Assembly: GCA_014523665.1 (NCBI GenBank)
Contig: JAATVR010000666.1
Span: 1-7,045 of the forward strand
DNA: 7,045 nt
Reading direction: 5' to 3'
Source of the DNA: Nitrososphaerales archaeon TH526
GTDB taxonomy: Archaea > Thermoproteota > Nitrososphaeria > Nitrososphaerales > Nitrososphaeraceae
A program made the translations under genes and the position numbers. A model generated the notes under the pieces. It ran no database searches, was not told the DNA's origin, and was given only the letters and a program-made list of their open reading frames with translations. Positions 1 to 6,106 of this stretch are shown here, piece after piece (the stretch's first letter is position 1; each line of letters starts with the position of its first letter).

Positions 1-45
1 AAGAGGTTGCCGAGATTCTGCCAAATATTGTTATAATAGTAAAAA

Positions 46-97
46 CAAGGTAGAGCGACCTGAGAATTTGCGCAGGCTGGTGGTCGCCACTACCTTG
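46..97. repeat. Long imperfect hairpin (14 paired bases)
   Basis: The arms are CAAGGTAGAGCGACC (46-60) and GGTCGCCACTACCTTG (82-97). They pair over 8 + 6 bases with one small internal bulge (one base against two), around a 21-base loop (61-81). This is much stronger than expected by chance in AT-rich DNA. The TAG that closes the left-edge open frame sits inside the left arm. It could be a structured 3' end, a small RNA, or the end of a decayed mobile element; the sequence does not decide between these. Confidence 0.6.
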
Positions 98-119
98 ATG
101 AAGATTTAGGAACTTGGAT

Positions 120-164
120 AGAATTCACATTTTTGAATAAAAGACATTCCGTAACTTGGTTATC
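120..164 (+). repeat. Diverged dispersed repeat, copy A
   Basis: This 45-base segment matches the minus strand of 2462-2505 in 38 of 45 aligned columns, with one gap. The match includes an uninterrupted 10-base block, a 13-base block (ttttgaataaaag) and another 10-base block (aacttggtta). Upstream similarity continues weakly to about base 75. Read in the same frame, the two copies give EFTFLNKR and EFTVLNKR, so the repeat may be a relic of a protein-coding sequence. The element type is unknown. Confidence 0.6.
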
Positions 165-235
165 TTTCATTCAAGGAACATAGGACGGTCCCCTAAGAGG
201 TTATGCCAGAATTCACAATATGTAGGTCGACCACC

Positions 236-251
236 TAACGCAATTGCGTTA
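236..251. repeat. 16-bp perfect palindrome
   Basis: TAACGCAATTGCGTTA reads the same on both strands, with no loop. A second short palindrome, GGTCGACC, lies just before it at 225-232. Perfect palindromes of this length are typical of binding sites for dimeric regulators, but no gene start is close by, so the role is unknown. Confidence 0.5.
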
Positions 252-384
252 AATTGATGATGTCTGAATCGACAGTAGTTCTGTGTATCGCACGAGCAAT
301 TTGTCAAACATATTATGAAATGATGGAAGAAAATTATGTTTATAAGTGATTTCTAGAATTTTACACAATTTGCGTATGAGTTAG

Positions 385-429
385 CACTGCTGTCGCGGGT
401 TACAAGCCAACTGTATGTATACAGCAGTG
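385..429. repeat. 9-bp inverted repeat
   Basis: CACTGCTGT (385-393) and ACAGCAGTG (421-429) are exact reverse complements separated by 27 bases. It may be a hairpin or a paired binding site; no gene is attached to it. Confidence 0.4.
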
Positions 430-680
430 GGTTGACAGACAGAACCTTGTACTTAGAGAGCTAATCTGCTATCTACCCTTTTATCGTCACCCATTCATAC
501 GCTGTAAACCAACCACTTGTTCATAATCGAGGTAATGTTTGAGCCCTTGTTGTCGTTGGCAACAACAATGGATCCTTCGGTAGAGTTAGAACGGAGTGAT
601 GTATCGCACAAGCTGTTGCTAATTCTGCAGTGGATGTAATGAGAACAGCTGGTATCACTATCCTCAGATTTCTAGTTGGA

Positions 681-934
681 TCAGTCCTTGACGTCCTTAA
701 AGTATCCGGGGTATCTTCGCTTAAATTGTTTTTTTGTATCTTGTTCTGAAATATTGAGTAGTACCTTCCCATTTTGATAGCTGTCCACTTTTTCCCGCGG
801 TATTCTATAGTACCTTGGGTTAAAGAGTCCATCCTTTACAATAAAATATACACTGTCTAATCCATCAACATGCCCTATATGCTTCTTGTCATTAGTTAAT
901 ATGTTATAAGTTGTGTAAAATCTAACTTCTTCAT
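681..934 (-). pseudogene. PRC-barrel/DUF2171-like small protein, frame broken near codon 10
   Basis: The minus-strand frame from 944 down to the TGA at 681-683 reads as a small PRC-barrel-like (DUF2171-like) protein. Telltale stretches are KKHIGHVDGLDSVYFIVKDG, LFNPRYYRIPREKVDSY and NGKVLLNISEQ, which match the family pattern of 'IGHVD', then 'F.V..GL..P..YYIP...V', then 'V.L.I'. Such proteins are short cytoplasmic beta-barrels of unclear role. This frame has no ATG, GTG or TTG near its beginning, and two stops lie just before it (from 945). A good ATG exists at 934, one frame away: it reads MKKLDFTQLI, then runs into a TAA at 896-898. That ATG has a TATA box centred 25 bases upstream. Joining the two frames with one missing base near 900-906 gives about 84 residues. 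So I infer either a single-base deletion or a sequencing error. The family call is by recall of its pattern; the exact Pfam assignment is unsure. Confidence 0.65.
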
Positions 935-944
935 GTATTAAGTT

Positions 945-1552
945 CTACTACCAGGTATAAAATATGTACGGATGAGAATGCAAAAAATGGATTTACACTC
1001 AAACTTATGCAATTACTTTGTAAAGCTCTCGCTAACACACTCTGATATATAGATTGTATCATTATTCAATAGGAAAGGATCTTTAGGTTAGCACTTAATG
1101 ATCAAATTATATGGTTGTATAGTCATCCATATCCTACACTATACCTCGCGTATCTCTCTCCAAGAAAACACAATTGAATAAGCCCGTTACCACAATTTGC
1201 ATGTTCATTCACTTCATATGTAGGTTGTACGACCCAGAGTTCGGCTGAAATATCCCATTTTCTCCTATTGGCGAGACAACTGTTGATTTATTCAGCATCA
1301 TTTTCTGCCATTGAGCCAATTGCGTTGATGGTTATGACGGGTCTAGTCCAATTAGTTGCCTACACATGTCTATATAATCGCAACGATTATCGAATTATCC
1401 GATGTTCGTATTTACCCAATAAGGCTTGCTGGTCCAGTCTTTAACACAATGCAGAGTGCAAATACATTTCGGTCCATTAGTAGAATCCTTTATGAGCAAA
1501 GTCGACGCTGTTCCCTATCTCTTGCTTCAACTGTCAATGCATAGTAGTAAGC
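945..1552. other. Unassigned stretch, possibly decayed coding sequence
   Basis: No intact gene is supported. On the minus strand, 1123-1287 is open for 55 codons and reads protein-like (for example KWDISAELWVVQPTYEVNEH), but it has no start codon and is preceded by stops at 1288-1290 and further upstream. Other pieces in shifted minus frames between 1290 and 1560 also look protein-like. This may be an old gene broken by stops and frameshifts, or chance. The plus-strand frame at 1356-1544 needs a TTG start and resembles nothing I know. Confidence 0.3.
956..962 (-). promoter_or_regulatory. TATA box of the DUF2171-like gene
   Basis: On the minus strand this reads TTTTATA, centred about 25 bases before the ATG at 934. 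The spacing fits archaeal leaderless transcription and supports 934 as the original start, even though the downstream frame is shifted. Confidence 0.5.
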
Positions 1553-1651
1553 CAGTATAATAGGTAAACATCCCAATTATACACTATCAAACGCATTAAT
1601 CAGTATAATAGGTAAACATCCCAATTATACACTATCAAACGCATTAATCAG
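1553..1651. repeat. Exact 48-bp tandem duplication
   Basis: The unit at 1553-1600 is repeated without a mismatch at 1601-1648, followed by the first 3 bases of a third unit (1649-1651). Each unit begins CAGTATAATAGGTAAACATC and ends CGCATTAAT. The right unit includes the stop codon (1644-1646) of the minus-strand gene at 1644-1817. The full identity means a recent duplication or an assembly artefact. There are no spacers, so it is not a CRISPR array. Confidence 0.95.
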
Positions 1652-1817
1652 GTAATACGTCCAATGTCTCATACATCTTGCTCTTTAATGTCTTCCAATT
1701 ATTAATAAAATTGCTTCTCGGATCTTCTGGGATATAGCGAGTGATTTCCTTCACGCGTTTGTCGAAGTTACTAGCCGTCATTTTGAGATCTGATTTTGCT
1801 CGCTTATTTGGAGACAT
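1644..1817 (-). CDS. Hypothetical small basic protein (57 aa)
   Basis: I do not recognise the family. The frame runs from an ATG at 1815-1817 to a TAA at 1644-1646 and begins MSPNKRAKSDLKMTASNF. The product is charged and soluble, with no membrane segment; the middle reads VKEITRYIPEDPRSNFINNW and the end KMYETLDVLPD. A helical, possibly nucleic-acid-associated protein is conceivable, but that is a guess. An in-frame TAG lies three codons upstream, so the ATG is the first possible start. A TATA box (ATTTAAA on either strand) is centred 28 bases upstream, which fits a leaderless transcript and is the main evidence that this short frame is real. The 3' end runs into the 48-bp tandem duplication, which repeats the stop codon and the sequence beyond it. 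A start at Met13 is less likely given the promoter spacing. Confidence 0.55.
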   Translation of the reverse strand: MSPNKRAKSDLKMTASNFDKRVKEITRYIPEDPRSNFINNWKTLKSKMYETLDVLPD

Positions 1818-1841
1818 ATTATTCTAAGAGATCGTCATCAG

Positions 1842-1848
1842 ATTTAAA
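1842..1848 (-). promoter_or_regulatory. TATA box of the 57-aa gene
   Basis: The minus strand carries TTTAAAT, centred about 28 bases upstream of the ATG at 1817. Sequence and spacing fit an archaeal TATA box for a leaderless mRNA. Confidence 0.5.
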
Positions 1849-1882
1849 CCTGAGTTACCCGCTGATGCTTCTTTCGATTCAA

Positions 1883-2023
1883 TCAATTTGATACAGATGG
1901 CCCTTTGAAAAATCGATCAAGTTTGAAAGTAGCACCAGCCGCATAGAGGTATTCAAACGACGAATAGAAGAACAAACACTTACTTATTTTTGGCATGCAT
2001 AGTGAATCTGAGTGTGCATACAT
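1883..2023 (-). CDS. Possible small hypothetical protein (46 aa)
   Basis: The frame starts at an ATG (2021-2023) and ends at a TGA (1883-1885). It reads MYAHSDSLCMPKISKCLFFY at the start, is aromatic-rich in the middle (FFYSSFEYLYAAGATF) and ends RFFKGPSVSN. I know no family that matches. It contains two cysteines and no full membrane helix. A TATA-like TTTATTA is centred about 26 bases before the ATG, the same geometry as the other small genes here, which is why it is listed. An alternative start is Met10. It lies about 65 bases upstream of the 57-aa gene on the same strand, but that gene has its own TATA box, so they need not be co-transcribed. A chance open frame is quite possible. Confidence 0.3.
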   Translation of the reverse strand: MYAHSDSLCMPKISKCLFFYSSFEYLYAAGATFKLDRFFKGPSVSN

Positions 2024-2045
2024 CAAATAGAAGTACCAGGAGACT

Positions 2046-2052
2046 TAATAAA
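2046..2052 (-). promoter_or_regulatory. TATA-like box of the possible 46-aa gene
   Basis: The minus strand reads TTTATTA, centred about 26 bases before the ATG at 2023. Confidence 0.3.
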
Positions 2053-2114
2053 TTGTTGTAGATTTTGGATTCCGAACCTCAGCCGCCGCCATGGACTTTC
2101 AGTAATTTGATTCA

Positions 2115-2141
2115 GTTTGCTACAAATTGCAAACGGTTTGC
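2115..2141. repeat. Three alternating GTTTGC / GCAAAC motifs
   Basis: GTTTGC (2115-2120), GCAAAC (2129-2134) and GTTTGC (2136-2141) lie within 27 bases, so the central copy can pair with either neighbour. The 13 bases from 2129 are an odd palindrome with a one-base centre. The arrangement resembles an operator and lies about 65-90 bases upstream of the TATA-like box of the possible 46-aa gene. The function is an inference only. Confidence 0.35.
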
Positions 2142-2461
2142 TAACGATCTCACTTAGTACATGACATTAGTAAATACTCTTTGCACAAATGTTACTAACA
2201 GAATAGTTGATCACTTTCGCCCCAGAGAGACATGCTCGCCATGAAATGGATTACTAAGTAGTTAATCCTATATTGTATTAGAAATATTCAAATCTTGACT
2301 GGAGTATATGTTAGAGCGTAATCCTTTTTTTGATGTGTTATGCAAGTCATTGCAGTTGGCAATACTACTATTACATACCGCTGCAACTCCAAAAAAGGCA
2401 ATGATGGTAACCAACGACGTTTAACCCGATTCTTCTGGATTGTTCTACCACCTATTTTACA

Positions 2462-2505
2462 GGTAACCAAGTTCGAGTTGCCTTTTATTCAAAACTGTGA
2501 ATTCT
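2462..2505 (-). repeat. Diverged dispersed repeat, copy B (inverted)
   Basis: Read on the minus strand, this 44-base segment matches 120-164 on the plus strand in 38 of 45 columns. The two copies therefore form an inverted pair that flanks about 2.3 kb holding the frameshifted DUF2171-like gene and the two short minus-strand genes. Weaker similarity goes on into 2506-2547. Confidence 0.6.
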
Positions 2506-2507
2506 AA

Positions 2508-2603
2508 TTAGAGTTCGAAACTTGGCATTTCGTTCGGTATCACAGCCCGTTTCCCATCTATCGGGGATTCTGTTTTTTGAATCTGACTGAGAAAATTCGA
2601 CAT
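2508..2603 (-). CDS. Doubtful 31-aa open frame
   Basis: This runs from an ATG at 2601-2603 to a TAA at 2508-2510 and reads MSNFLSQIQKTESPIDGKRA, ending NEMPSFEL. It has no recognised family. TATA-like stretches at 2631-2638 and 2619-2626 are at about -31 and -20, neither ideal. The frame runs directly, past its stop, into the EFTVLNKR reading of repeat copy B, so it may be the N-terminal relic of a longer decayed gene, of which copy A at 64-183 would be a second relic. Confidence 0.18.
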   Translation of the reverse strand: MSNFLSQIQKTESPIDGKRAVIPNEMPSFEL

Positions 2604-2779
2604 CGTAAACCTCTATGCAAAAATATGAAGTTTAATATGAGTTAGTCACGAATAGGCTAATTATGGTAGTGTCGGCCAGCGGGCTCACTTCGATTAGACT
2701 AACTTCTGGTCGTCCTACCTTTAAAATTTAGTCACAAAACTACATCGGAAAGAATATCTGACCTATCTGGTGTTAAAAA
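2604..2779. other. Spacer downstream of the helicase
   Basis: I see no gene in this spacer. A short T run at the helicase end is listed separately. Confidence 0.4.
2775..2779 (-). terminator. T run right after the helicase stop
   Basis: On the minus strand the TAG is followed directly by TTTTT and then AACACC. Archaeal RNA polymerase ends at T runs without a hairpin, so this may act as a weak terminator; five T's are near the minimum. Confidence 0.3.
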
Positions 2780-5428
2780 CTAAATAAGGGGCTTGTCTTC
2801 AGGAACCTGTTCTCCGATTTTGGTCTTCTCTCCTGATACGATATTATTCAAAATTTCGATAGCTGCATTCTTGTGCAAATATTCGTTATTATTCCCACAC
2901 CTATAGGAAAAGGTACATCTTGGGCAACCACTTTCATTCCTACAAGGACACTCCGATATTACCCTCTGTGCTCTTATCAGTGCTTTATCAAGCTTGTCAT
3001 ACAATGTCTTACTTGCACCATTTCCACCTATACTGCCATCATAAATAAAAATTAGACCAGTCGAACCAATTGAAATACCACCCATATCTTGTGACGAACC
3101 GCCAGTTATCATAATACTTCCCTCTATTATGACATGTTCTGTAGCATGGTATCCACTCATTTCAAGATAATCATCATCCATAGCAAATTCTAGAACCTTC
3201 GTAGGTTTTGGGGCACGGAAAACTAGGCCTTTTGTAACGAATTTAAATTCTAACGGGCTTTCGAGGTATAGTCTAGTCCCTTGTGTAACTTCTTTACCTA
3301 ATTCTATATTAGAATAGCCCGAAACTTTTTTTAGGATTTCAAGCGAACAGTATCTGACCTCTATCCCAAATACGGTCTTTTGCTCATACACTTCTAGAAT
3401 AGTTGGCCAGTCATCAACTATTGCCTTCGTGTAGTATGGATAGTCTCCAGGTATTGCCATTAATTTTGCATACGATCCTTTTTCTAACTTGTTATCTGAG
3501 TTCTCGAGGTATAGTTTGAAAACTCTGTACCGCTTTCCTCCAAGGAAATATATCGCATTGTCATGTAACTCTTCTATTGCCTGTGGCATTTGTCGTTCAC
3601 CAATTTTTTTCTCATTAAATATTATGTCAACTCTGGATCCAATACCTCTAATGCTAAAATTCCAAAGTATATCCATTGCCTTGTTAAATTCAGGAACATA
3701 CTTTCCTCTTGAGAATTGAACCAATCCCCTCGAAATTAATTTTTGTAGAGTGTTCCATATTGGAAATGATTCATTTATTGAAATTGGTTTATCACATGCC
3801 ATAGCAAGAATCTGATATTCTTCTACAAAGGAATTAGTAGGATCAGTATATGCTATCTCTTGATCTTGTAAATAATCTTCTGGATGGAGCTTATAATATT
3901 GACTAATCGGATCGTTACCTAATGCGAGGAAAGCATATCCTTGTTGCCCATTCCTTGCTGCTCTACCCAATCTTTGAATAAGCCGATTAACAGGAACGAT
4001 ATCAGACATGATTGCGTCTACATCTCCTATATCGATTCCAAGCTCCAATGTAGGAGTTGCAGAAATTGCCAGTATCTTGTTATTCCTAAATTGATCTTCT
4101 ACTGATTTACGTTCCGATGGTAGTAAACCAGCTCTGTGGACTCGTATTTGGTTTCCTTGTTTAGCAGAATAGAATGCCAGAAGTTCGGATCCTAGATGTG
4201 ACTTGCTAAAAGCTATAGTTTTGTGATTGGTAGCAATCAATCTCTTTAAGATATCAAGCATCAGAGATCTCTGCGAGTGTAGCGATGGAAATATAACTAC
4301 TAGATTGATTTTACCTTTTCTGCCTTTGCCATAAATTATACTTAGATCCCTTCCAAAGAGGGATCTACAGAATTCATGTGCATTTGGTAAGGTGGCAGAG
4401 GCAGCAATTATCTGAAGTTTCTGTTTTGTAGCACTTGATGTCATTCTCTCAAGTCTTTTTATTATATAATGGACATTGGCACCGAACACTCCAGTATATA
4501 CATGAGCTTCATCTACGACCAAAAATTTGCATGTCTTCAATAGGCGGGAAAATCTTGTTTTATGGAGAAGATGATAATGGATTACATCAAAGTTGGTAAT
4601 AATGATCTCAGGGATCAGCTCCCTTGTAATAAGTTCCCTCTCAGATTTTGAAGTGTCTCCATCAAATAAACCTACATTTAGGCCCACTGGATCTGCAATT
4701 TGCACTATTTTTGGAAACTGATCCCTTGCCAATGCCTTGGTAGGATATACAAAGACAGCAAACACCTTTCGCCTTGAGAGTTTTATTTCGGGTCTAAGAG
4801 ATGAAAAATGCGATGCTCCAACAGAGATTTCCTGTACTATGGGAATACAAAAGGCCTCAGTTTTACCAGACGCAGTCGGTGCAACAATAACAACATCCTT
4901 TCCCTCCAATATTTGGAGAATCGATTCCTCCTGAAACTTGTAAAGTCTTTGGATATTTCGTTGGCATAAACTAGTGACGATCCCCTCATCGATGTTAAGA
5001 AATTGAAATTCACGACCAGCTTCGGGCTCGGGTTCTTCTAGGACTAGAAAATCAACTATATAGTCTTTCTTAGACTTCAATACGTTTTCAAGTAACTTAT
5101 CGCCCACTGCACCATTTTTATGAATTAATTCTTTTATCTCGGAAAATGGGCGTACGAGTCTTTCCTGTTCGATTACCGATTCCAAATCTTGTACTTTGTC
5201 AACCTGTCCATTATCATACATAGAAAGAAAATCCAAATAAGCTTCATCTTGTTCAGCCATAGACGGAACGACACCACATATACTACATTTGGAGCAAACG
5301 AACATCAGTTGACCATTATATATCTTATTCACATTTATAGAACTAATGTCATTACATTTAGGACACCTATAACCGATAGACACATATTGAACATGTATTC
5401 CCAGGATATATCTCTTCTCAATACTCAT
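2780..5428 (-). CDS. ATP-dependent superfamily 2 helicase, DUF1998 (MrfA/YprA-like)
   Basis: An 882-residue cytoplasmic ATP-driven DNA helicase. Residues 22-48 form a possible zinc ribbon (C22-x2-C25 and C45-x2-C48, with C51 near). The RecA-like core follows: FQ at 165-166, Walker A APTASGKT (183-190), PTKAL (229-233), TNFD (278-281), DEAH box (306-309), SAT (344-346), SATPTLELGIDIGDVDA (456-472) and QRLGRAAR (485-492). The C-terminal part carries the DUF1998 region: GYHATEH (759-765), GLIFIYDG (791-798), and a zinc site with C827, C829, C835 and C838, then SYRCGNNNE. Bacterial MrfA (YprA), about 750 residues, repairs mitomycin C damage; a similar repair role is inferred here. Motif VI has Ala instead of Gly at 491 (usual QRxGRAGR). 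The start is the first ATG after an in-frame TGA. The gene stands alone, with no weak or strong TATA box that I can place with confidence. DISARM DrmA is also a helicase, with DUF1998 in its partner DrmB, but no methylase, DrmB or DrmC is present, so a defence role is not supported. Confidence 0.93.
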   Translation of the reverse strand: MSIEKRYILGIHVQYVSIGYRCPKCNDISSINVNKIYNGQLMFVCSKCSICGVVPSMAEQDEAYLDFLSMYDNGQVDKVQDLESVIEQERLVRPFSEIKELIHKNGAVGDKLLENVLKSKKDYIVDFLVLEEPEPEAGREFQFLNIDEGIVTSLCQRNIQRLYKFQEESILQILEGKDVVIVAPTASGKTEAFCIPIVQEISVGASHFSSLRPEIKLSRRKVFAVFVYPTKALARDQFPKIVQIADPVGLNVGLFDGDTSKSERELITRELIPEIIITNFDVIHYHLLHKTRFSRLLKTCKFLVVDEAHVYTGVFGANVHYIIKRLERMTSSATKQKLQIIAASATLPNAHEFCRSLFGRDLSIIYGKGRKGKINLVVIFPSLHSQRSLMLDILKRLIATNHKTIAFSKSHLGSELLAFYSAKQGNQIRVHRAGLLPSERKSVEDQFRNNKILAISATPTLELGIDIGDVDAIMSDIVPVNRLIQRLGRAARNGQQGYAFLALGNDPISQYYKLHPEDYLQDQEIAYTDPTNSFVEEYQILAMACDKPISINESFPIWNTLQKLISRGLVQFSRGKYVPEFNKAMDILWNFSIRGIGSRVDIIFNEKKIGERQMPQAIEELHDNAIYFLGGKRYRVFKLYLENSDNKLEKGSYAKLMAIPGDYPYYTKAIVDDWPTILEVYEQKTVFGIEVRYCSLEILKKVSGYSNIELGKEVTQGTRLYLESPLEFKFVTKGLVFRAPKPTKVLEFAMDDDYLEMSGYHATEHVIIEGSIMITGGSSQDMGGISIGSTGLIFIYDGSIGGNGASKTLYDKLDKALIRAQRVISECPCRNESGCPRCTFSYRCGNNNEYLHKNAAIEILNNIVSGEKTKIGEQVPEDKPLI

Positions 5429-6106
5429 TAAATGCTGAGAACGTGCATATCATCTACAACCCCAACCTAGCTTGATAAGGTGAATTATTCCAAGTGGTCC
5501 CTTTTGTGGTAAGAGTGAACCGTGTTTCTTTTTATGGCTTCTAGTTACTGGCGTACAACCTTAACAGAATGGGTAAGATTACGAGCTTGAAATTACTGCA
5601 GAGAGGGACTAGTTTCTCCAAGGTAACAGAGTTATGATATTTAGTTGTAGCGAAAATTAGTAATAAAAAGGAGAATGTAGAGACACACTTTCACTAATAA
5701 TATGGAATAAGAGACACAGACAACTCAGATATAGTACAAGATCAGAAAAAATGAGTATATTTTTAAGGTAACCAACTGTATCACAGTAAGGATAACGGGA
5801 ATTCAATTCAATACATATCTGTCACACAAAATTCTAAAAGTATTTGATGCATTCACCTCAGTGAGATCTAACCGAGTATAAAGGAGGAGAAACGTCCTCC
5901 CAAATCAACTCCTAGTGGAATGCAAGCATTTTAGGCTTTCACTAGAATGCATGAATTGTTCATTAAATCTCGTTGGGTCTAGCTAGTTGAATCAGCCAAG
6001 ATCAAGAGTATAAGATCAGGAGTTCATTGATGCGCGCAAAGTTGTGATGTATGCGAAATCAGTTAGATTGGAGGGTGTCTGCGCAACTTCTCATTATCTT
6101 TCCGCT
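5429..6106. other. Long non-coding stretch upstream of the helicase
   Basis: No gene is supported. Short open frames exist, such as the minus-strand frame 5657-5806 (TTG start, hydrophobic, no family) and a plus-strand 22-codon frame beginning MGKITSLKLLQRG, but none has a good start signal. The stretch includes a GC-rich hairpin at 5883-5900. I see no clear TATA box for the helicase; TGATAT about 22 bases before its ATG is weak. Confidence 0.4.
5883..5900. repeat. Short GC-rich hairpin next to TATAAA
   Basis: GGAGGA (5883-5888) pairs perfectly with TCCTCC (5895-5900) across a 6-base loop. TATAAA (5877-5882) touches its left arm. On the plus strand it might be a promoter followed by a structured 5' end; on the minus strand the stem is followed by TTTATA, resembling a weak terminator. 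No gene decides between these. Confidence 0.4.

Larger units (their letters stand above)
1..680. other. Largely non-coding left flank with repeats
   Basis: No intact gene is supported here. A plus-strand frame that is open at the left edge (from base 3) ends at a TAG at 51-53 and reads EVAEILPNIVIIVKTR; it could be the tail of a gene that starts outside the window, but 16 residues are too few to tell. A second plus-strand frame, 64-183, reads protein-like (it contains GTWIEFTFLNKRHSV) but has no start codon and lies over a repeat described separately. The minus-strand frame at 521-832 is a shadow of the DUF2171-like gene at 681-934. The stretch also holds a hairpin, a palindrome and an inverted repeat, each listed on its own. 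Confidence 0.5.
2053..2507. other. Non-coding stretch with short repeats
   Basis: No gene is supported. The minus-strand open frame at 2288-2470 needs a TTG start, lacks a recognisable domain and overlaps repeat copy B. The stretch holds the alternating GTTTGC/GCAAAC motif at 2115-2141 and repeat copy B at 2462-2505. Confidence 0.4.

Noticed and set aside
283..610. TGTATCGCAC at about 283 and 600
   Set aside because: Ten-base matches are common by chance in a window this size and the flanks diverge at once.
521..832. 103-codon minus-strand open frame
   Set aside because: It overlaps the DUF2171-like coding frame in another phase. The recognisable protein signal is in the other frame, and the second half has no family-like pattern.
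1356..1544. 62-codon plus-strand open frame
   Set aside because: It needs a TTG start, has no promoter-like sequence at the right distance and matches no family I know.
1553..1651. CRISPR array
   Set aside because: Only two adjacent identical units with no spacer between them; no cas gene in the window.
2288..2470. 60-codon minus-strand open frame
   Set aside because: TTG start, no recognisable domain, overlaps repeat copy B in a different phase.
2511..2525. tRNA T-loop-like GAGTTCGAAACTTGG
   Set aside because: The flanking bases do not make a proper T stem, and no anticodon, D or acceptor stem can be built around it.
2780..5428. DISARM-type defence helicase (DrmA)
   Set aside because: Length and architecture fit the MrfA/YprA type better, and no DrmB, DrmC or methyltransferase is next to it.
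2873..5431. Four plus-strand open frames antisense to the helicase (2873-3055, 3489-3719, 4737-4934, 5189-5431)
   Set aside because: They lie opposite conserved helicase coding sequence and are expected by-products of it.
2406..5774. GGTAACCAA at 2406, 2462 and about 5767
   Set aside because: A 9-mer occurring three times in 7 kb is within chance expectation, and the flanks do not align well.
5657..5806. 49-codon minus-strand frame with a TTG start
   Set aside because: Hydrophobic and AT-driven, no ATG, no promoter at the right spacing, no family.
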